Source: Prevotella vespertina
GTDB taxonomy: Bacteria; Bacteroidota; Bacteroidia; Bacteroidales; Bacteroidaceae
Direction of reading: 5' to 3'
Assembly (NCBI RefSeq): GCF_009728485.1
Contig: NZ_VVIQ01000016.1
Location: 1 to 54,589 of the forward strand
Length of the DNA stretch: 54,589 nucleotides
Below are positions 1 to 9,400 of the stretch, one piece after another. Under the pieces are notes generated by a model that had not been told where the DNA came from, ran no database searches, and saw nothing but the letters and a program-made list of their open reading frames with translations. How positions within the stretch are numbered: position 1 is the first letter of the stretch; each line of letters opens with the position of its first letter. A program made the position numbers and the translations under genes.

Positions 1-106
<106 letters not shown>

Positions 107-411
107 AAAATATGTTTGGGTGATTAGTAATAGGTAAGAATGGTAATAAATATCAACTTAACCCAAGACTTCACCGAGTAATCTCTGTTTCAGAATGCTT
201 ATCCTTTAGTATCAAGTTTTAAAAGCACCTATTCCTATACAAGGAATTCAATTGAATTGATCGGTTCGTTTCTTTTACCCATCTATTTGATTCTTAACCA
301 AACAGACGCTTCTTGTACTACTTCTCTGTTTATGTAAATCTCTTCAAAGAACGCTTTCTTTATTGCTTTAAACAACTCATAAGCACATAGCTTATTTCGT
401 AAAAGCGAGTG

Positions 412-443
412 CAAAGGTATATACTTTGCTAGAAACTGCCAAA
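412..443 (-). promoter_or_regulatory. rRNA operon promoter
   Basis: On the minus strand TTTG (443-440), 20 bases, then TACCTTTG (419-412) matches the Bacteroidetes primary sigma factor consensus. It lies about 305 bases upstream of the mature 16S end, leaving a leader RNA at roughly 107-405. The same TTTG-N20-TACCTTTG layout precedes both tRNA genes in this window. Confidence 0.85.
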
Positions 444-508
444 TGTTTTGAGAGAAAAAATCAATAAAAAGTGGTTTTTATTGCGCCTGAGAGGAAATAA
501 AGGGCGTT

Positions 509-564
509 ACACCTTATTTATATATAGGCTTGGGGAAGTTTGTATATAGGCATAGGGAAGATGA
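509..564. repeat. TTATTTATATATA tract with a pair of 22-bp-spaced repeats
   Basis: An A+T-rich tract (ACCTTATTTATATATA) is followed by two units beginning TATATAGGC at 521 and 543, exactly 22 bp apart and each ending in GGGAAG. The same tract recurs inverted at about 6100 and directly at about 43406. The stretch 565-772 beyond it shows no gene or clear signal. Confidence 0.5.
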
Positions 565-772
565 AAAAGAAGCGTGAAGATATTGATGAGAGAGGCAAAC
601 GAATATTAGTATTCGTAGTTGGGAGTATTGGTGATGGGGTGTGAGAATACTGCTAAAGGCATATTGGAAAATGCTGAAAGAGGGTTAATAGTAGTGCTAA
701 AAGCAACCATCAACTGCAAAGAAAATTGTTTTCTAAAGAAAAGGCGCCTACCTTTAACAACACAAAACAGCA

Positions 773-1162
773 TTATTCCCCTATGCTCTCTACTGTTGGT
801 TTCTTAATTTCAGGCTTCGGAACCTTAACAGAAGGCGCCGACCCCGCCTGTCCTTCAGGCACACTCGGAACGATAACAGGCTCCTCTGGCTCATCTGCCG
901 ACTCTTCCTTCTTCGACTCAACAGGCTTAGGAGTCTCCTTTTTAATCTCCTCTTTCACTTCTTCCTTGACCTCTTCTTTCGTCAAAACAGGCGTCTTCGG
1001 ACCATTATCAATACCAATAACATCACCCGACATATCCACCTCATACTTTCGAGGCGGCGCCATCTCGCGTGTCTCCATGAGTACCCCCAATGTAATAGCC
1101 CCTACTGCCAAAACGATGGCGCAGGTGGCTACTGGAACCTTATAAGTTGGTTTTTTCTTCAT
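773..1162 (-). CDS. Small membrane-anchored Pro/Glu/Lys-rich protein, unknown function
   Basis: This 129-residue protein has a basic start (MKKKPTYK), one hydrophobic segment at about residues 9-29, and a long hydrophilic tail. The tail is very rich in Glu, Lys and Pro (for example EEVKEEVKEEIKKE) and ends in valine/proline-rich sequence. The layout fits an inner-membrane anchor with an extended periplasmic arm, in the style of a TonB-like linker or a division accessory protein, but no domain is recognised. A TAATTTTG box at 1216-1209 lies about 46 bases upstream of the start codon and could be its -7 element, without an obvious -33 box. It sits alone between the rRNA promoter and the ferritin-like gene. 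That it is a gene is fairly sure; its role is unknown. Confidence 0.75.
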   Translation of the reverse strand: MKKKPTYKVPVATCAIVLAVGAITLGVLMETREMAPPRKYEVDMSGDVIGIDNGPKTPVLTKEEVKEEVKEEIKKETPKPVESKKEESADEPEEPVIVPSVPEGQAGSAPSVKVPKPEIKKPTVESIGE

Positions 1163-1471
1163 TTGTTCACGTATATCTTACATCCTCGTGCACGTAATCT
1201 GTACGTTACAAAATTATTAAATAGTTCAGAGAGAAGCGTTATTCAACAAATGATTTTAGTTTTTTTAAGACAGAAGAGCAGCCTTACACAATCTTACTAC
1301 CGCATATTTCCAAGACAAAATAACATTCATCAAGGCTATTCAACACTAACACATGAACATTAAAATAGCCTATTTCAAAGACATTATAACCTAGTAAATG
1401 TTCACTTGGAAACCAAAGAAACCACGCAAAGAGAAACCTGCAAAAACATCAATCGACGGTCTTTCAGGACA

Positions 1472-1543
1472 GAAAAAAGGACTCTATCAAATCATCGCTC
1501 CCCCACTCTCACTCGCAGATAGGTATGATTTGATACAGTCCTA
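1472..1543 (-). terminator. Rho-independent terminator after the ferritin-like gene
   Basis: An 18-bp stem with one mismatch pairs 1478-1495 with 1525-1542 around a 29-base loop. Read on the minus strand it is followed directly by TTTTTT, the orientation needed to stop transcription of the gene at 1572-1988. The loop and the sequence just upstream show nothing else. Confidence 0.8.
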
Positions 1544-1571
1544 AAGAACTAACAACCTTATAAACAGGCGT

Positions 1572-1988
1572 TTATTGTTTATATTTTGCTAGCAGTTCGC
1601 CCAACACTTCACCATGATGAACCTCCTGCCGTATATACTCTTCAATCTGTTCGGCGACGTCATCTCGCCCCAACTCACGCAACTTGTCGGCCAAAGGTTG
1701 TAGGAACTTTCCTACTCCCAACTCGCCCTTCTGCATGTTTTCCATCATCTGAAACACATCCGAAGGATACTTTGCATTCAGCGTCGCATAGTACCCTGCA
1801 TGCACAGACTCCTGATCGGCTAACTCACGAAGACGCTCTGCCAACTCCTTCGGAAGCCCCTGTTCTTCAGCCATCAACGCCAACGAATAATGATTCATCA
1901 CGCCCATTGCCTTGCCCATAGCGGCAGCCTCGATGAGTTTCTCCAGTCCCGTCCCTTTCGTCAGACCATATATACTCCTCTTTTCCAT
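1572..1988 (-). CDS. Rubrerythrin-like ferritin-like domain protein
   Basis: The 138-residue protein is almost wholly helical and carries the paired Glu-x-x-His signatures of ferritin-like di-iron proteins: DQESVHAGYY at about residues 78-87 and RQEVHHGEVL at about 120-129. No rubredoxin domain is present, so it is a short stand-alone four-helix bundle. It follows the OhrR-like regulator with a 30-base gap and is closed by a strong terminator, so the two are probably one transcript. This suggests a peroxide or oxygen defence role, with the regulator sensing the stress. The first-helix ligand is less obvious than in classical rubrerythrins, so metal binding is inferred. Confidence 0.8.
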   Translation of the reverse strand: MEKRSIYGLTKGTGLEKLIEAAAMGKAMGVMNHYSLALMAEEQGLPKELAERLRELADQESVHAGYYATLNAKYPSDVFQMMENMQKGELGVGKFLQPLADKLRELGRDDVAEQIEEYIRQEVHHGEVLGELLAKYKQ

Positions 1989-2018
1989 GCTTTATTCAAA
2001 TCTTTTCTATAGCCCCGA

Positions 2019-2513
2019 TTACAATATATAACGACACTCTTTGTCCTTCGCAGCCGCTTTATCCTGTGCTCGTTGTTCAGAGAGAGTATTGATCAGAGCG
2101 TCTAATTCAGCAGATAACAAATGAATATCATCAACACTTGTACGGTCACTTAGCACCTTTCCTAACATACAAGCAGGTATGCTTGCAGCCTGTCTTTCAA
2201 GTTCTTTTGCCTTGTCCGTGAGATAAACGTAGGTCTCTCGTGCATCCAACTTACCCTTCACTCTCGTCACCAGACCCTCGCTTGCCATGCGTTTAACAAG
2301 CGGTGTCATCGTGTTTGAATCGAGGTAGAGTCGATGCGCCAATTCCATCACCTTCTGTCCATCCTCCTCCCACAAAGCCATCAAAACGAGGTATTGTGGA
2401 TAGGTAAGTCCTAACTTCTCGAGCATTGGAAAGTAAGTCTGGGTAATCAATCGACTAGCTGTATACAATCTAAAACAAAGTTGATTCTGCAATTTCAGTT
2501 GGTCGTAAGCCAT
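2019..2513 (-). CDS. OhrR-type MarR-family peroxide-sensing repressor
   Basis: At 164 residues this is a winged-helix MarR protein. Its N-terminus, QLCFRLYTASR, is the hallmark of OhrR, with the reactive cysteine at Cys13. Tyr27 and Tyr38 sit where OhrR uses tyrosines to bind the oxidised cysteine, judging from the two-residue offset to the Bacillus protein. A second cysteine at 115 could form the partner disulfide used by two-cysteine OhrR proteins. The DNA-recognition part is at about residues 55-90. OhrR proteins repress organic-hydroperoxide resistance genes until oxidised. No ohr peroxidase gene is adjacent here; the immediate downstream gene is a ferritin-like protein, so the target set may differ from the classical one. 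Confidence 0.85.
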   Translation of the reverse strand: MAYDQLKLQNQLCFRLYTASRLITQTYFPMLEKLGLTYPQYLVLMALWEEDGQKVMELAHRLYLDSNTMTPLVKRMASEGLVTRVKGKLDARETYVYLTDKAKELERQAASIPACMLGKVLSDRTSVDDIHLLSAELDALINTLSEQRAQDKAAAKDKECRYIL

Positions 2514-2605
2514 ACGTATAAGTCTTTTTTAAATTTGTGTTAGCCTGTATCAAACATCCTTACAAGCTGATGTATATATAATGTTATCCCTCTTAAAAGA
2601 TTTTA

Positions 2606-2613
2606 CAAAGGTA
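2606..2613 (-). promoter_or_regulatory. -7 box of the ohrR/ferritin-like operon
   Basis: TACCTTTG on the minus strand predicts a start near 2599 and an 86-base leader. No convincing -33 TTTG is visible, which would fit a regulated promoter. The leader contains alternating TA runs but no operator I can name. Confidence 0.6.
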
Positions 2614-2670
2614 CTATAATGTTCTAACTAACGCCTCCGCGTATCAAACATTTAACACTTTTTGACCACA

Positions 2671-2790
2671 AAAGGGCTGTTTCAGAGGTCTATTTTACTA
2701 TTATTCATAAGTTATATAAGCTCATATACCTTATAATAATAGCATTGCGTGTACACGTCTCATGCACCCCAACCTTTGAAACAACCCTTT
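2671..2790 (-). other. Long-range hairpin downstream of the MaoC gene
   Basis: Bases 2671-2684 pair with 2777-2790 (14 bp, one G-U) across a 92-base loop. On the minus strand the outer arm ends in CCCTTTTG, a short T-run, so it may act as a weak terminator for the gene at 2813-3277 just before the ohrR promoter. Confidence 0.4.
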
Positions 2791-2812
2791 CGGTTATCGT
2801 TACAAATTATGC

Positions 2813-3277
2813 TTATTCAAAATAGTAAAGGAAGGTTGCGATCCCTTCGAGGGCTGGTTTGCGTTCGCCCTCAATCTCGATTTGGAACTTGATACCCGCC
2901 TTGCAAATACCACGGAGGTTCTCAATGCTATCGAGGTTGGCTACCAAACGAATGCGCGAACCTGTCAATACAGGCTTACCAAAGCGCATCTTGTCCATGC
3001 CATAATTGACCATCATCTTCAGATTATGCACCTCGATAATCTCCTGCCACATGTGTGGAAGTAGCGAAAGTGTCAAGTAACCATGTGCGATAGTACTCTT
3101 ATAAGGGCTCTCCACCTTGGCACGCTCCTGGTCAACATGAATCCATTGATGATCGAGGGTGGCGTCAGCAAAAAGATTGACACGCTCTTGGTCAACTGCT
3201 AACCACTCACTTTCTCCTAGCTTCTCACCCAATCGGGCAGCTAGCTCTTCGTAGTTATTTACAATTAATTTTGCCAT
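2813..3277 (-). CDS. MaoC-like (R)-specific enoyl-CoA hydratase family protein
   Basis: The 154-residue protein has the hydratase-2 motif FADATLDHQWIHVD at about residues 36-49, containing the Asp and His that activate water. It also has the following AHGYLTLSLL segment typical of single-hotdog MaoC/NodN hydratases. Family members hydrate trans-2-enoyl-CoA to (R)-3-hydroxyacyl-CoA or act on related thioesters. The true substrate cannot be told from sequence, and no fatty-acid genes flank it. It is read alone, leftward, after a 388-base intergenic stretch that holds a repeat element and no recognisable TAnnTTTG box. Length is usual for the family. Confidence 0.85.
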   Translation of the reverse strand: MAKLIVNNYEELAARLGEKLGESEWLAVDQERVNLFADATLDHQWIHVDQERAKVESPYKSTIAHGYLTLSLLPHMWQEIIEVHNLKMMVNYGMDKMRFGKPVLTGSRIRLVANLDSIENLRGICKAGIKFQIEIEGERKPALEGIATFLYYFE

Positions 3278-3464
3278 TGTCTTAATTTATTATGATGTTT
3301 ATTTCAATTCTAAAAGATAATCTGTTTTAGTCGACGAGTGGACAAGTTCACACGTCAATGAGTTGTTTCTTCCATCGGAGAGCCTTGTCACACAATAGGA
3401 GAAAGCTCATTCAACCGAATTTCCCTGAGGTTTTCTTTCTCACCGAAAAGGTTGGGCAGGATTT

Positions 3465-3550
3465 CAACAAAGGCTCTTCTCTATTCGAAGAAGGCGTTTC
3501 CTTCATGCCAAGAGAGGCTCTCTTCATAACGAGGAAACGCCCTCTTGATT
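3465..3550. repeat. Intergenic GGCGTTTCC / GAGAGGCTCTC repeat copy
   Basis: This copy of the GCGTTT repeat reads GAAGAAGGCGTTTCCTTC, a central palindrome AAGAGAGGCTCTCTT, then GAGGAAACGCCCTCTTG, so the ends can pair. Open frames across it are by-products of the repeat. The remainder of 3278-3665 shows nothing else. Confidence 0.75.
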
Positions 3551-3665
3551 TGTCAACAAGCCCATTCATGTCGCTTACCATTCGGAGAGCGACTGACAAT
3601 GAGCCGCTTTGTAGAGCCTATGACGCAGTGCAAATATACGAAAAAGAATCCGAACTGCAAAGTAA

Positions 3666-4988
3666 TCAATCGATTGTCTCGAACGCACCATGATGTGAAC
3701 GGAAGAATTGCAACTGCTCTTCTCTCACCTCCAAATCGGCTTTCCACAATGATTCCTCACCTTTCTGATGGCGTTCCAAACGCTTCAAACAACGGGCAAT
3801 CTTGCGTTTGTTGTTACGCATCTGTAGTGCATCAGCCTGCACGGGACCAGCCTCATCAAGTGAAGCACGGCGCAGTTTCTGCATGAAACGATCGAACTGA
3901 TTATATTGTAAAGCCAGTTGCATCATCTTCTCTTGATTCTGTTCTATGTCGTTAAGTCCCATTAGTTGCGCCAGATGTTCATGACTCCAATCATCCGTCT
4001 TGAGCCAGAACCACTGGAAGAAGTGGTGCTCCTCCATTTCAATCAGCTCTCTCATCAGCGCATCTTCCGCCTCATCTGCCGTCTGAAAGCGGGTGAATAC
4101 CATTCGAGCAAGTGCCACAGGATCCAGTTCCAAAGCCTCATCAGTCTTCATGGCTTTCGTCACGACGATACGCCAACGCGTGTCCTTATGTTTCACAAGG
4201 GCGTTGCGCGACCCCTGCAACAGCTCTGACAGCTTACCTTGTGCAGCCTGTTCACGCACCTTCTCCATCTTTTTTCTTAGGTTGCGAACCGACAATGTAC
4301 CATCCTCATACCATATATATTGAAAGCTTTGAGCCAAGTCGTCAAGGCTAACAGCAAATCTATCGTCATCGTCACTGCCCACGAAACTATAGTTATAATG
4401 GTCTAACTCGGTGGAAGGAATCGTCAGATCGCCCACAACCATCGCCCCATCTTCAGTCGTGATATTAAATCCGACAAAGGGTAATTGCAGTTCCAAACTG
4501 AACGACTCGCCCCCCTTATCAGGCGTGAGAATGCACTTCAGCATCTTACCATCTGCACAATCAGCCTTCCTCACAACGTATCCTTCATCAATTTTCGTTG
4601 CTCCCTCGACCCTTACCTCACCATGATACCAATCAATCTGAAAGGTTGTTGAGTCGGCATCCTGGCGCACCATGGTCAGAAATTCGGCTGGTTCTACACC
4701 CAAATTAATTACTTCGGCAGGGCGCACCTCCTCGTCATCATCAGCTAAGACCATCGCCTCAATGCGTCCCAAAGGGGCATCATCTTCCCACTCTTCCGCA
4801 CCTTTCTCACGGAAAACAACGAAACTCTGGCGCACCTGTTGGGCTTCTTCTCCCGTGCGACAGAGGCTGAATCGTGTGGCACGACTTAGTAGCGCTGCCT
4901 TCACAAAAGGGTTATAATCATCGGGTTGGTGATTCACTTCAGTCCATGCCAGTAGACTTTCTGTTTCGTTATCCTTTGCAGTTTCCAT
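3666..4988 (-). CDS. Conserved-looking 440-residue soluble protein, unknown function
   Basis: I do not recognise a family. The protein has no signal peptide or membrane segment and is acidic, with runs such as EEWEDDAP and SDDDDR. It appears to have a mostly beta N-terminal half (about 1-220) followed by a helical, charged C-terminal half (about 230-440) with coiled-coil-like stretches such as LRKKMEKVREQAAQ. The start ATG at 4988 lies about 48 bases downstream of a TACTTTTG box (5043-5036), which supports it. It is a single-gene unit. The lack of frameshifts over 1.3 kb and a promoter make it a real gene; function is open. Confidence 0.8.
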   Translation of the reverse strand: METAKDNETESLLAWTEVNHQPDDYNPFVKAALLSRATRFSLCRTGEEAQQVRQSFVVFREKGAEEWEDDAPLGRIEAMVLADDDEEVRPAEVINLGVEPAEFLTMVRQDADSTTFQIDWYHGEVRVEGATKIDEGYVVRKADCADGKMLKCILTPDKGGESFSLELQLPFVGFNITTEDGAMVVGDLTIPSTELDHYNYSFVGSDDDDRFAVSLDDLAQSFQYIWYEDGTLSVRNLRKKMEKVREQAAQGKLSELLQGSRNALVKHKDTRWRIVVTKAMKTDEALELDPVALARMVFTRFQTADEAEDALMRELIEMEEHHFFQWFWLKTDDWSHEHLAQLMGLNDIEQNQEKMMQLALQYNQFDRFMQKLRRASLDEAGPVQADALQMRNNKRKIARCLKRLERHQKGEESLWKADLEVREEQLQFFRSHHGAFETID

Positions 4989-5035
4989 TGTAGAATATTA
5001 ATGTTTATGTTGTTGCCAAAGGGCAAAAAGTGGCG

Positions 5036-5043
5036 CAAAAGTA
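5036..5043 (-). promoter_or_regulatory. -7 box for the 440-residue protein gene
   Basis: TACTTTTG on the minus strand fits TAnnTTTG and lies between the rubrerythrin terminator and the start at 4988. No clear -33 box. Confidence 0.5.
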
Positions 5044-5090
5044 CGAAAATTATCTGATAAAACGGGCACTTCAATGGCAAAAGGTGCTAT

Positions 5091-5125
5091 AAAAAAAGAG
5101 TTGCATCAGCATTGACACAACTCTT
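5091..5125 (-). terminator. Terminator after the rubrerythrin gene
   Basis: An 8-bp perfect stem (AAGAGTTG at 5097-5104 with CAACTCTT at 5118-5125) is followed, on the minus strand, by a run of seven or more T. It lies 87 bases beyond the rubrerythrin stop. Confidence 0.75.
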
Positions 5126-5211
5126 ATAGTTTGTTCTCTCACTCGTGACAAAGCCTGTGGAATTACAAAGACAGACGATTATGTCTTGTCGGCGTCACGA
5201 TGAATGAGGAT

Positions 5212-5865
5212 TTAGTAATTGCTTTCCTCAACCTGGAAGAAGCTCTGTGGGTGGTTGCAAACAGGGCAAACAGCAGGTGCTTTCTTGCCTACAACGATGT
5301 GACCACAGTTGCGGCACTGCCAAATGCAATCGCCATCACGTGAGAAGACAACCTTATCCTCGATGTTTTTCAACAACTTGCGATAACGCTCCTCGTGGTG
5401 CTTTTCAACCCGACCAACGCCACGGAACTTAACAGCCAACTCTGGGAAGCCTTCCTCCATAGCCTCTTTTGCCATCTGATCATACATGTCTGTCCACTCG
5501 TAGTTCTCGCCTGCAGCAGCATCAGCAAGGTTCTGTGTTGTTGTTGGGATATCGCCCTCATGCAAGAACTTGAACCATAGTTTAGCATGCTCCTTCTCGT
5601 TACGTGCGGTCTCTTCAAAGAACCCTGCAATCTGCTCGTAACCATCTTTCTTAGCCTTAGAAGCGTAATAGAGGTACTTAGTGTGAGCCTGACTCTCACC
5701 TGCAAAAGCATTCATAAGGTTCTGCTCTGTCTTTGTTCCCTTCAAAGCTGCTGGGTTGAACTCCTTGAACTTGTCGACCTTTGCGTGGCAAACTGGGCAC
5801 TCTGCTGGTGCTTCAGCACCCTCATACATGTAACCACATACTGTGCAAATAAATTTCTTCTTCAT
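5212..5865 (-). CDS. Rubrerythrin with rubredoxin-type domains at both ends
   Basis: The 217-residue protein has an N-terminal rubredoxin-like knuckle (Cys7, Cys10, Cys23, Cys26). A ferritin-like di-iron domain follows at about residues 45-175 (motifs [32 protein letters not shown]), then a second knuckle (Cys184, Cys187, Cys200, Cys203). Rubrerythrins reduce hydrogen peroxide to water with electrons passed through the rubredoxin iron. Classical ones carry the rubredoxin at the C-terminus and reverse rubrerythrins at the N-terminus; this one has both. It has its own promoter and terminator. In an anaerobe it would be a main cytoplasmic peroxidase. Confidence 0.92.
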   Translation of the reverse strand: MKKKFICTVCGYMYEGAEAPAECPVCHAKVDKFKEFNPAALKGTKTEQNLMNAFAGESQAHTKYLYYASKAKKDGYEQIAGFFEETARNEKEHAKLWFKFLHEGDIPTTTQNLADAAAGENYEWTDMYDQMAKEAMEEGFPELAVKFRGVGRVEKHHEERYRKLLKNIEDKVVFSRDGDCIWQCRNCGHIVVGKKAPAVCPVCNHPQSFFQVEESNY

Positions 5866-5991
5866 AATGTTTTTGTATTTAAATAATGTATTTCTTCATC
5901 ATGCCGCATTGATAGCTCCACTCCTTCTGATGGTCTTCTCGCTATCAAGTGTTATCCTTTTGGCATATTGTAATTATTCCAAATCACACTG

Positions 5992-6023
5992 CAAAGGTAT
6001 GAATTATATCCGAAACAAGCAAT
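5992..6023 (-). promoter_or_regulatory. Rubrerythrin promoter
   Basis: On the minus strand ATTG (6023-6020), 20 bases, TACCTTTG (5999-5992). It predicts a leader of about 120 bases before the start at 5865. Confidence 0.75.
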
Positions 6024-6091
6024 ACTTTCAAATCAATTTTTGCTTTTAACGACTCTATTTAGACGATGAAAAATTAACAAAAACGATGTTG

Positions 6092-6247
6092 CGTGGGGGC
6101 TTATATATAAATAAGGTGAGACAGAAGAACAGGCTTTTTCAGACAGAGGTACATAGTTTTTTAGACAGAAGGATATAGTTTTTTAGACAAAATGACATAA
6201 AGACATATTGTTTTAATGACATATTATTAAGACAGAGGAACATAGGA
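6092..6247. repeat. GACA-led repeat array with 22-bp phasing
   Basis: Units starting GACA lie at 6120, 6142, 6164 and 6186 (22 bp apart), then at 6194, 6202, 6218 and 6231. The central units read GACAGAGGTACATAGTTTTT and GACAGAAGGATATAGTTTTT. An inverted TTATTTATATATA tract precedes the array at about 6100. No gene is present; the meaning is unknown. Confidence 0.6.
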
Positions 6248-6274
6248 ACAAGAGTCATGATAACGAAAGGGTAA

Positions 6275-6468
6275 AAAGAAAGAAACGCCCTTCTCCATTT
6301 GAGAAGGGCGTTTCGTCTTATCCAAGAGAGCCTTTCCTTGCATCAAAGAGACGCCCCCTTCATTTGCAAACAATGGTTTTCACTCCCCTCTCCATTACTT
6401 CCCTTCGGTCAGTTACCGTTGGTTCGGAGAGGGTGTGAGGCTGTAGATGGATTGGTGTGAGGCTTTTA
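6275..6468. repeat. Composite intergenic repeat after the LRR gene
   Basis: It contains AAACGCCCTTCTC pairing with GAGAAGGGCGTTT, a GAGAGCC core, a degenerate CCCCTCTCC arm, and two GTGAGGCT boxes, the last just before the stop of the leftward gene at 6471. In the transcript the order is stop codon, AGCCTCAC, hairpins, which fits a 3'-end role. Confidence 0.75.
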
Positions 6469-6470
6469 CT

Positions 6471-9400
6471 TTACTTCAAACAGATCTTTGAAGCCTTATT
6501 GCCTACACGTACAATGTATGTACCAGGAGCCAATGAGATGTGCATGTCAGCTGTAGCTGCCTTTGCACGATAGATAGTCTTACCATCAATAGAGTAAACA
6601 GCTACAGGGCTGTTCTCGCCTCCTACGATGTTAATACCACCTGCCACGAACTGAATCTTGACGTCTTCATTGGTCTTCACAGCGTCAATACCTGTTGGAA
6701 CATACTTAACGTAATCAGTGTGAAGAACGGCACTTGGGAAGGCAAGATTGGTCATTACACAAACGAGATTGTTGATTGGATTATCCAGTTTCAATGTAGT
6801 GACACCATTCTCAAGTGTGTATGACTCATTAAGTTCTAGCTCTTCGCCTTGCAATTCACCATCAATAACTTGAACCTTACCAACGAACCAACGGAAGGTA
6901 GTTGACTTCCCACCAGCTGTTACCTCAGAGCTGAGATCAACCTTACCATCGACACATTCAACCTTAATTGGGTCCTGAAGGTTGTATGAGTACTTGTTAA
7001 AACGCTGCACTCTAGTCCCCGCTTTCAACACTCTCTCATTAGCAGGAGGCATGGTAGAGAAGCGTAGACGATTGCCAACAAGGTTGAGAATAGTTAGCTC
7101 AGGGTTCTTCTTATAAGGTACAGAAACGGCTGTCAATCTATTAGAAGCTAAGAACAACTGTTGCAACTTAGGCAACTTTGACACGTCGATAGACTCTAGT
7201 TTGTTCACACTCAAGTCTAAGTTCCACAAGATTGGGTTATCAAGTACAATACTTGTCAAGCTGTTGTTTGAAATCATCGCAAGCTCTAACTTCTTTGCAG
7301 AAGAGAGGTCGATAGAGGAAATCTTATTGTCTGCTAATGACAAGAAAGACAAGTTTGGATACTTAGACACATCAAAACTAGCGAGCTTATTACCGCTTAG
7401 GTTGAGCTGAGTAATGTACTGTGCATCAGCTGGGAGCTTAACACTTTCCAAGCCTGTATTCGATAGCGTGATAGCGTGTGTGCGTCCCAGTTTAGAGAGA
7501 TCAGCGTTCTCCATCTGTACATTTGATACACTGAAGACAGAAAGCTCATCGGTTGGATTAGCAACAAGTACGCGTACTCTAGCTCCTGCCTTAGACTTAG
7601 CACGGAAGCGAGTGTAGGTGTCCTTTAGTGTATACTGGTAGACATTGTTGTCGCCACTCCACTCGAAATAAACCGAAGTACCTACTACTGGACTAGCCAA
7701 AGAGAGCTCTACACTATCGGTCTGGTTGACTGTTGTGAACTCTGCCAATACGTTTGTTGGCATTGGGATAGGTGTAGTATAGGTTGTTCGGAACACATTA
7801 ACACCCTTGAAATCAGGGTATGCCTCATGGGTCATCTCACAATAGATACGACCCGTATTGGTGTTCTTAAACTTAGAAGAACCATTGTTGATGGTATAGT
7901 CAGTGCCCTCAGCAAGAACTTGGTTATTCGACTTCTTCCATTTGTACTGAGTAACTTTTCCGTTCTTGGTTATATACTGTTCAGATAGGTCGATACCAGG
8001 AGAAGCAGTAGAGATCTCCAATGGGTTCTGTGGAGCATATAGGAACTTACCCTGTCCGAGAGCAAGGTAATCAGGCATATTAGCCAATGTAAAGAAGTTA
8101 CCACGGATGTCCAAAGTCTTCAATGGAGCATTAGCAGGAACGTAGAACTTCGACAGTTGGTTATAAGAAATATTCAGATTCTCAAGCAACTCACTATGGT
8201 TCAGCAGCATGGTGTTGAACTGGTTGTGTGAAGCATCAAATGAGCGGAGGTTATCGGCATTGTTTACTCCGAGCTTAACGAGGTTGTTGTAACTTACATC
8301 AAGATGACGAACAACAGTGATGTTGTTATACTCGATTGTCTCCAAATTGTTGTGACTAAGGTTGATGTCAGTCAATATACTCTTATCGAAGTAAGTAGAA
8401 GGTCCCTTCAAGCTCACCTTTCTCATGTTGTTATTTGAGAGGTCTAACTTCTCGAGCTTGTTGTTATAACCGAGGTCAACAGAGTCTATTGCGGCATGAG
8501 TCAAAGCGAGTTCACGAAGCTGAGGGAGGTTAGAGAGGTCGATCTTAGACAACTGTACACCGTCCATCTTCAATGATGTAATCTGCTTATCCTGTGGTAC
8601 ATAAACCGTAACAACGTTTGATCCATTAAGAGCTCCTGTAACATTAACAGCGGTAGGAAGCTCATCTACAACAGTTTTCTCTACCTTCGTGCCATTACCA
8701 AAGTCGATCTTCACCTTTACAGGAACAGCTGCCGTAGCACCCTTCACACCAATCGCCATCTTGATGGCAGAGCCTTGTGCGTTGCCAGTAACAAATGAGA
8801 AAGCCTTGTCGTCTTGCCCAAATTCAGCTGTAGTCTTTATTCTGAAGTTCTCAGTACGTAGTGAGTAATCCTTCAAAACAGAGTTATCATACTGGATGAA
8901 GACTTCATCGTCCAGTGCACGTTTCAGTGTTAACTTACCATTGTTATAGTCGTAATAATCGTCAGAGAGCTTCTCTGGCTTCGTTGGATCATCCTTTGGT
9001 ACACGATAGAGCACACCATTTGTGGTTGAGCTAGGGCGATTAACACGACTAGAAAGGTCGACAACAGACCCTACACTATAGGTTGGATTCACCTCAAGAT
9101 TGTTCTGTTCGTGATAATACTCGAACCAGTTACCAGGCTGAGGAAGCGTTACGAAGTCAAGATAGTTGTAACGAACATTCACGCTATAAAGCTTTGTATT
9201 CTTGGTTAAATCAAGGTTTCTTAGCTTATTGCGAGCACATGAGAAAGTGAAGAGTTCAGGGTTTCTTGAGAGATCAAGATTGGTTAAGTTGTTACCATCA
9301 CAATAGAAGATAGTAAGTAGCGGACAGTTTCTTACATTGATATCATCAAACTTGACGTCTGTATTAATACTACCTGATGAGTGAGAGGCATACAACTGTT

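Noticed and set aside
726..1145. Plus-strand frame opposite the small membrane-anchored protein
   Set aside because: The minus-strand frame has a proper signal/anchor and promoter; the plus-strand one is Ser/Thr-rich antisense of a Glu/Lys-rich tail.
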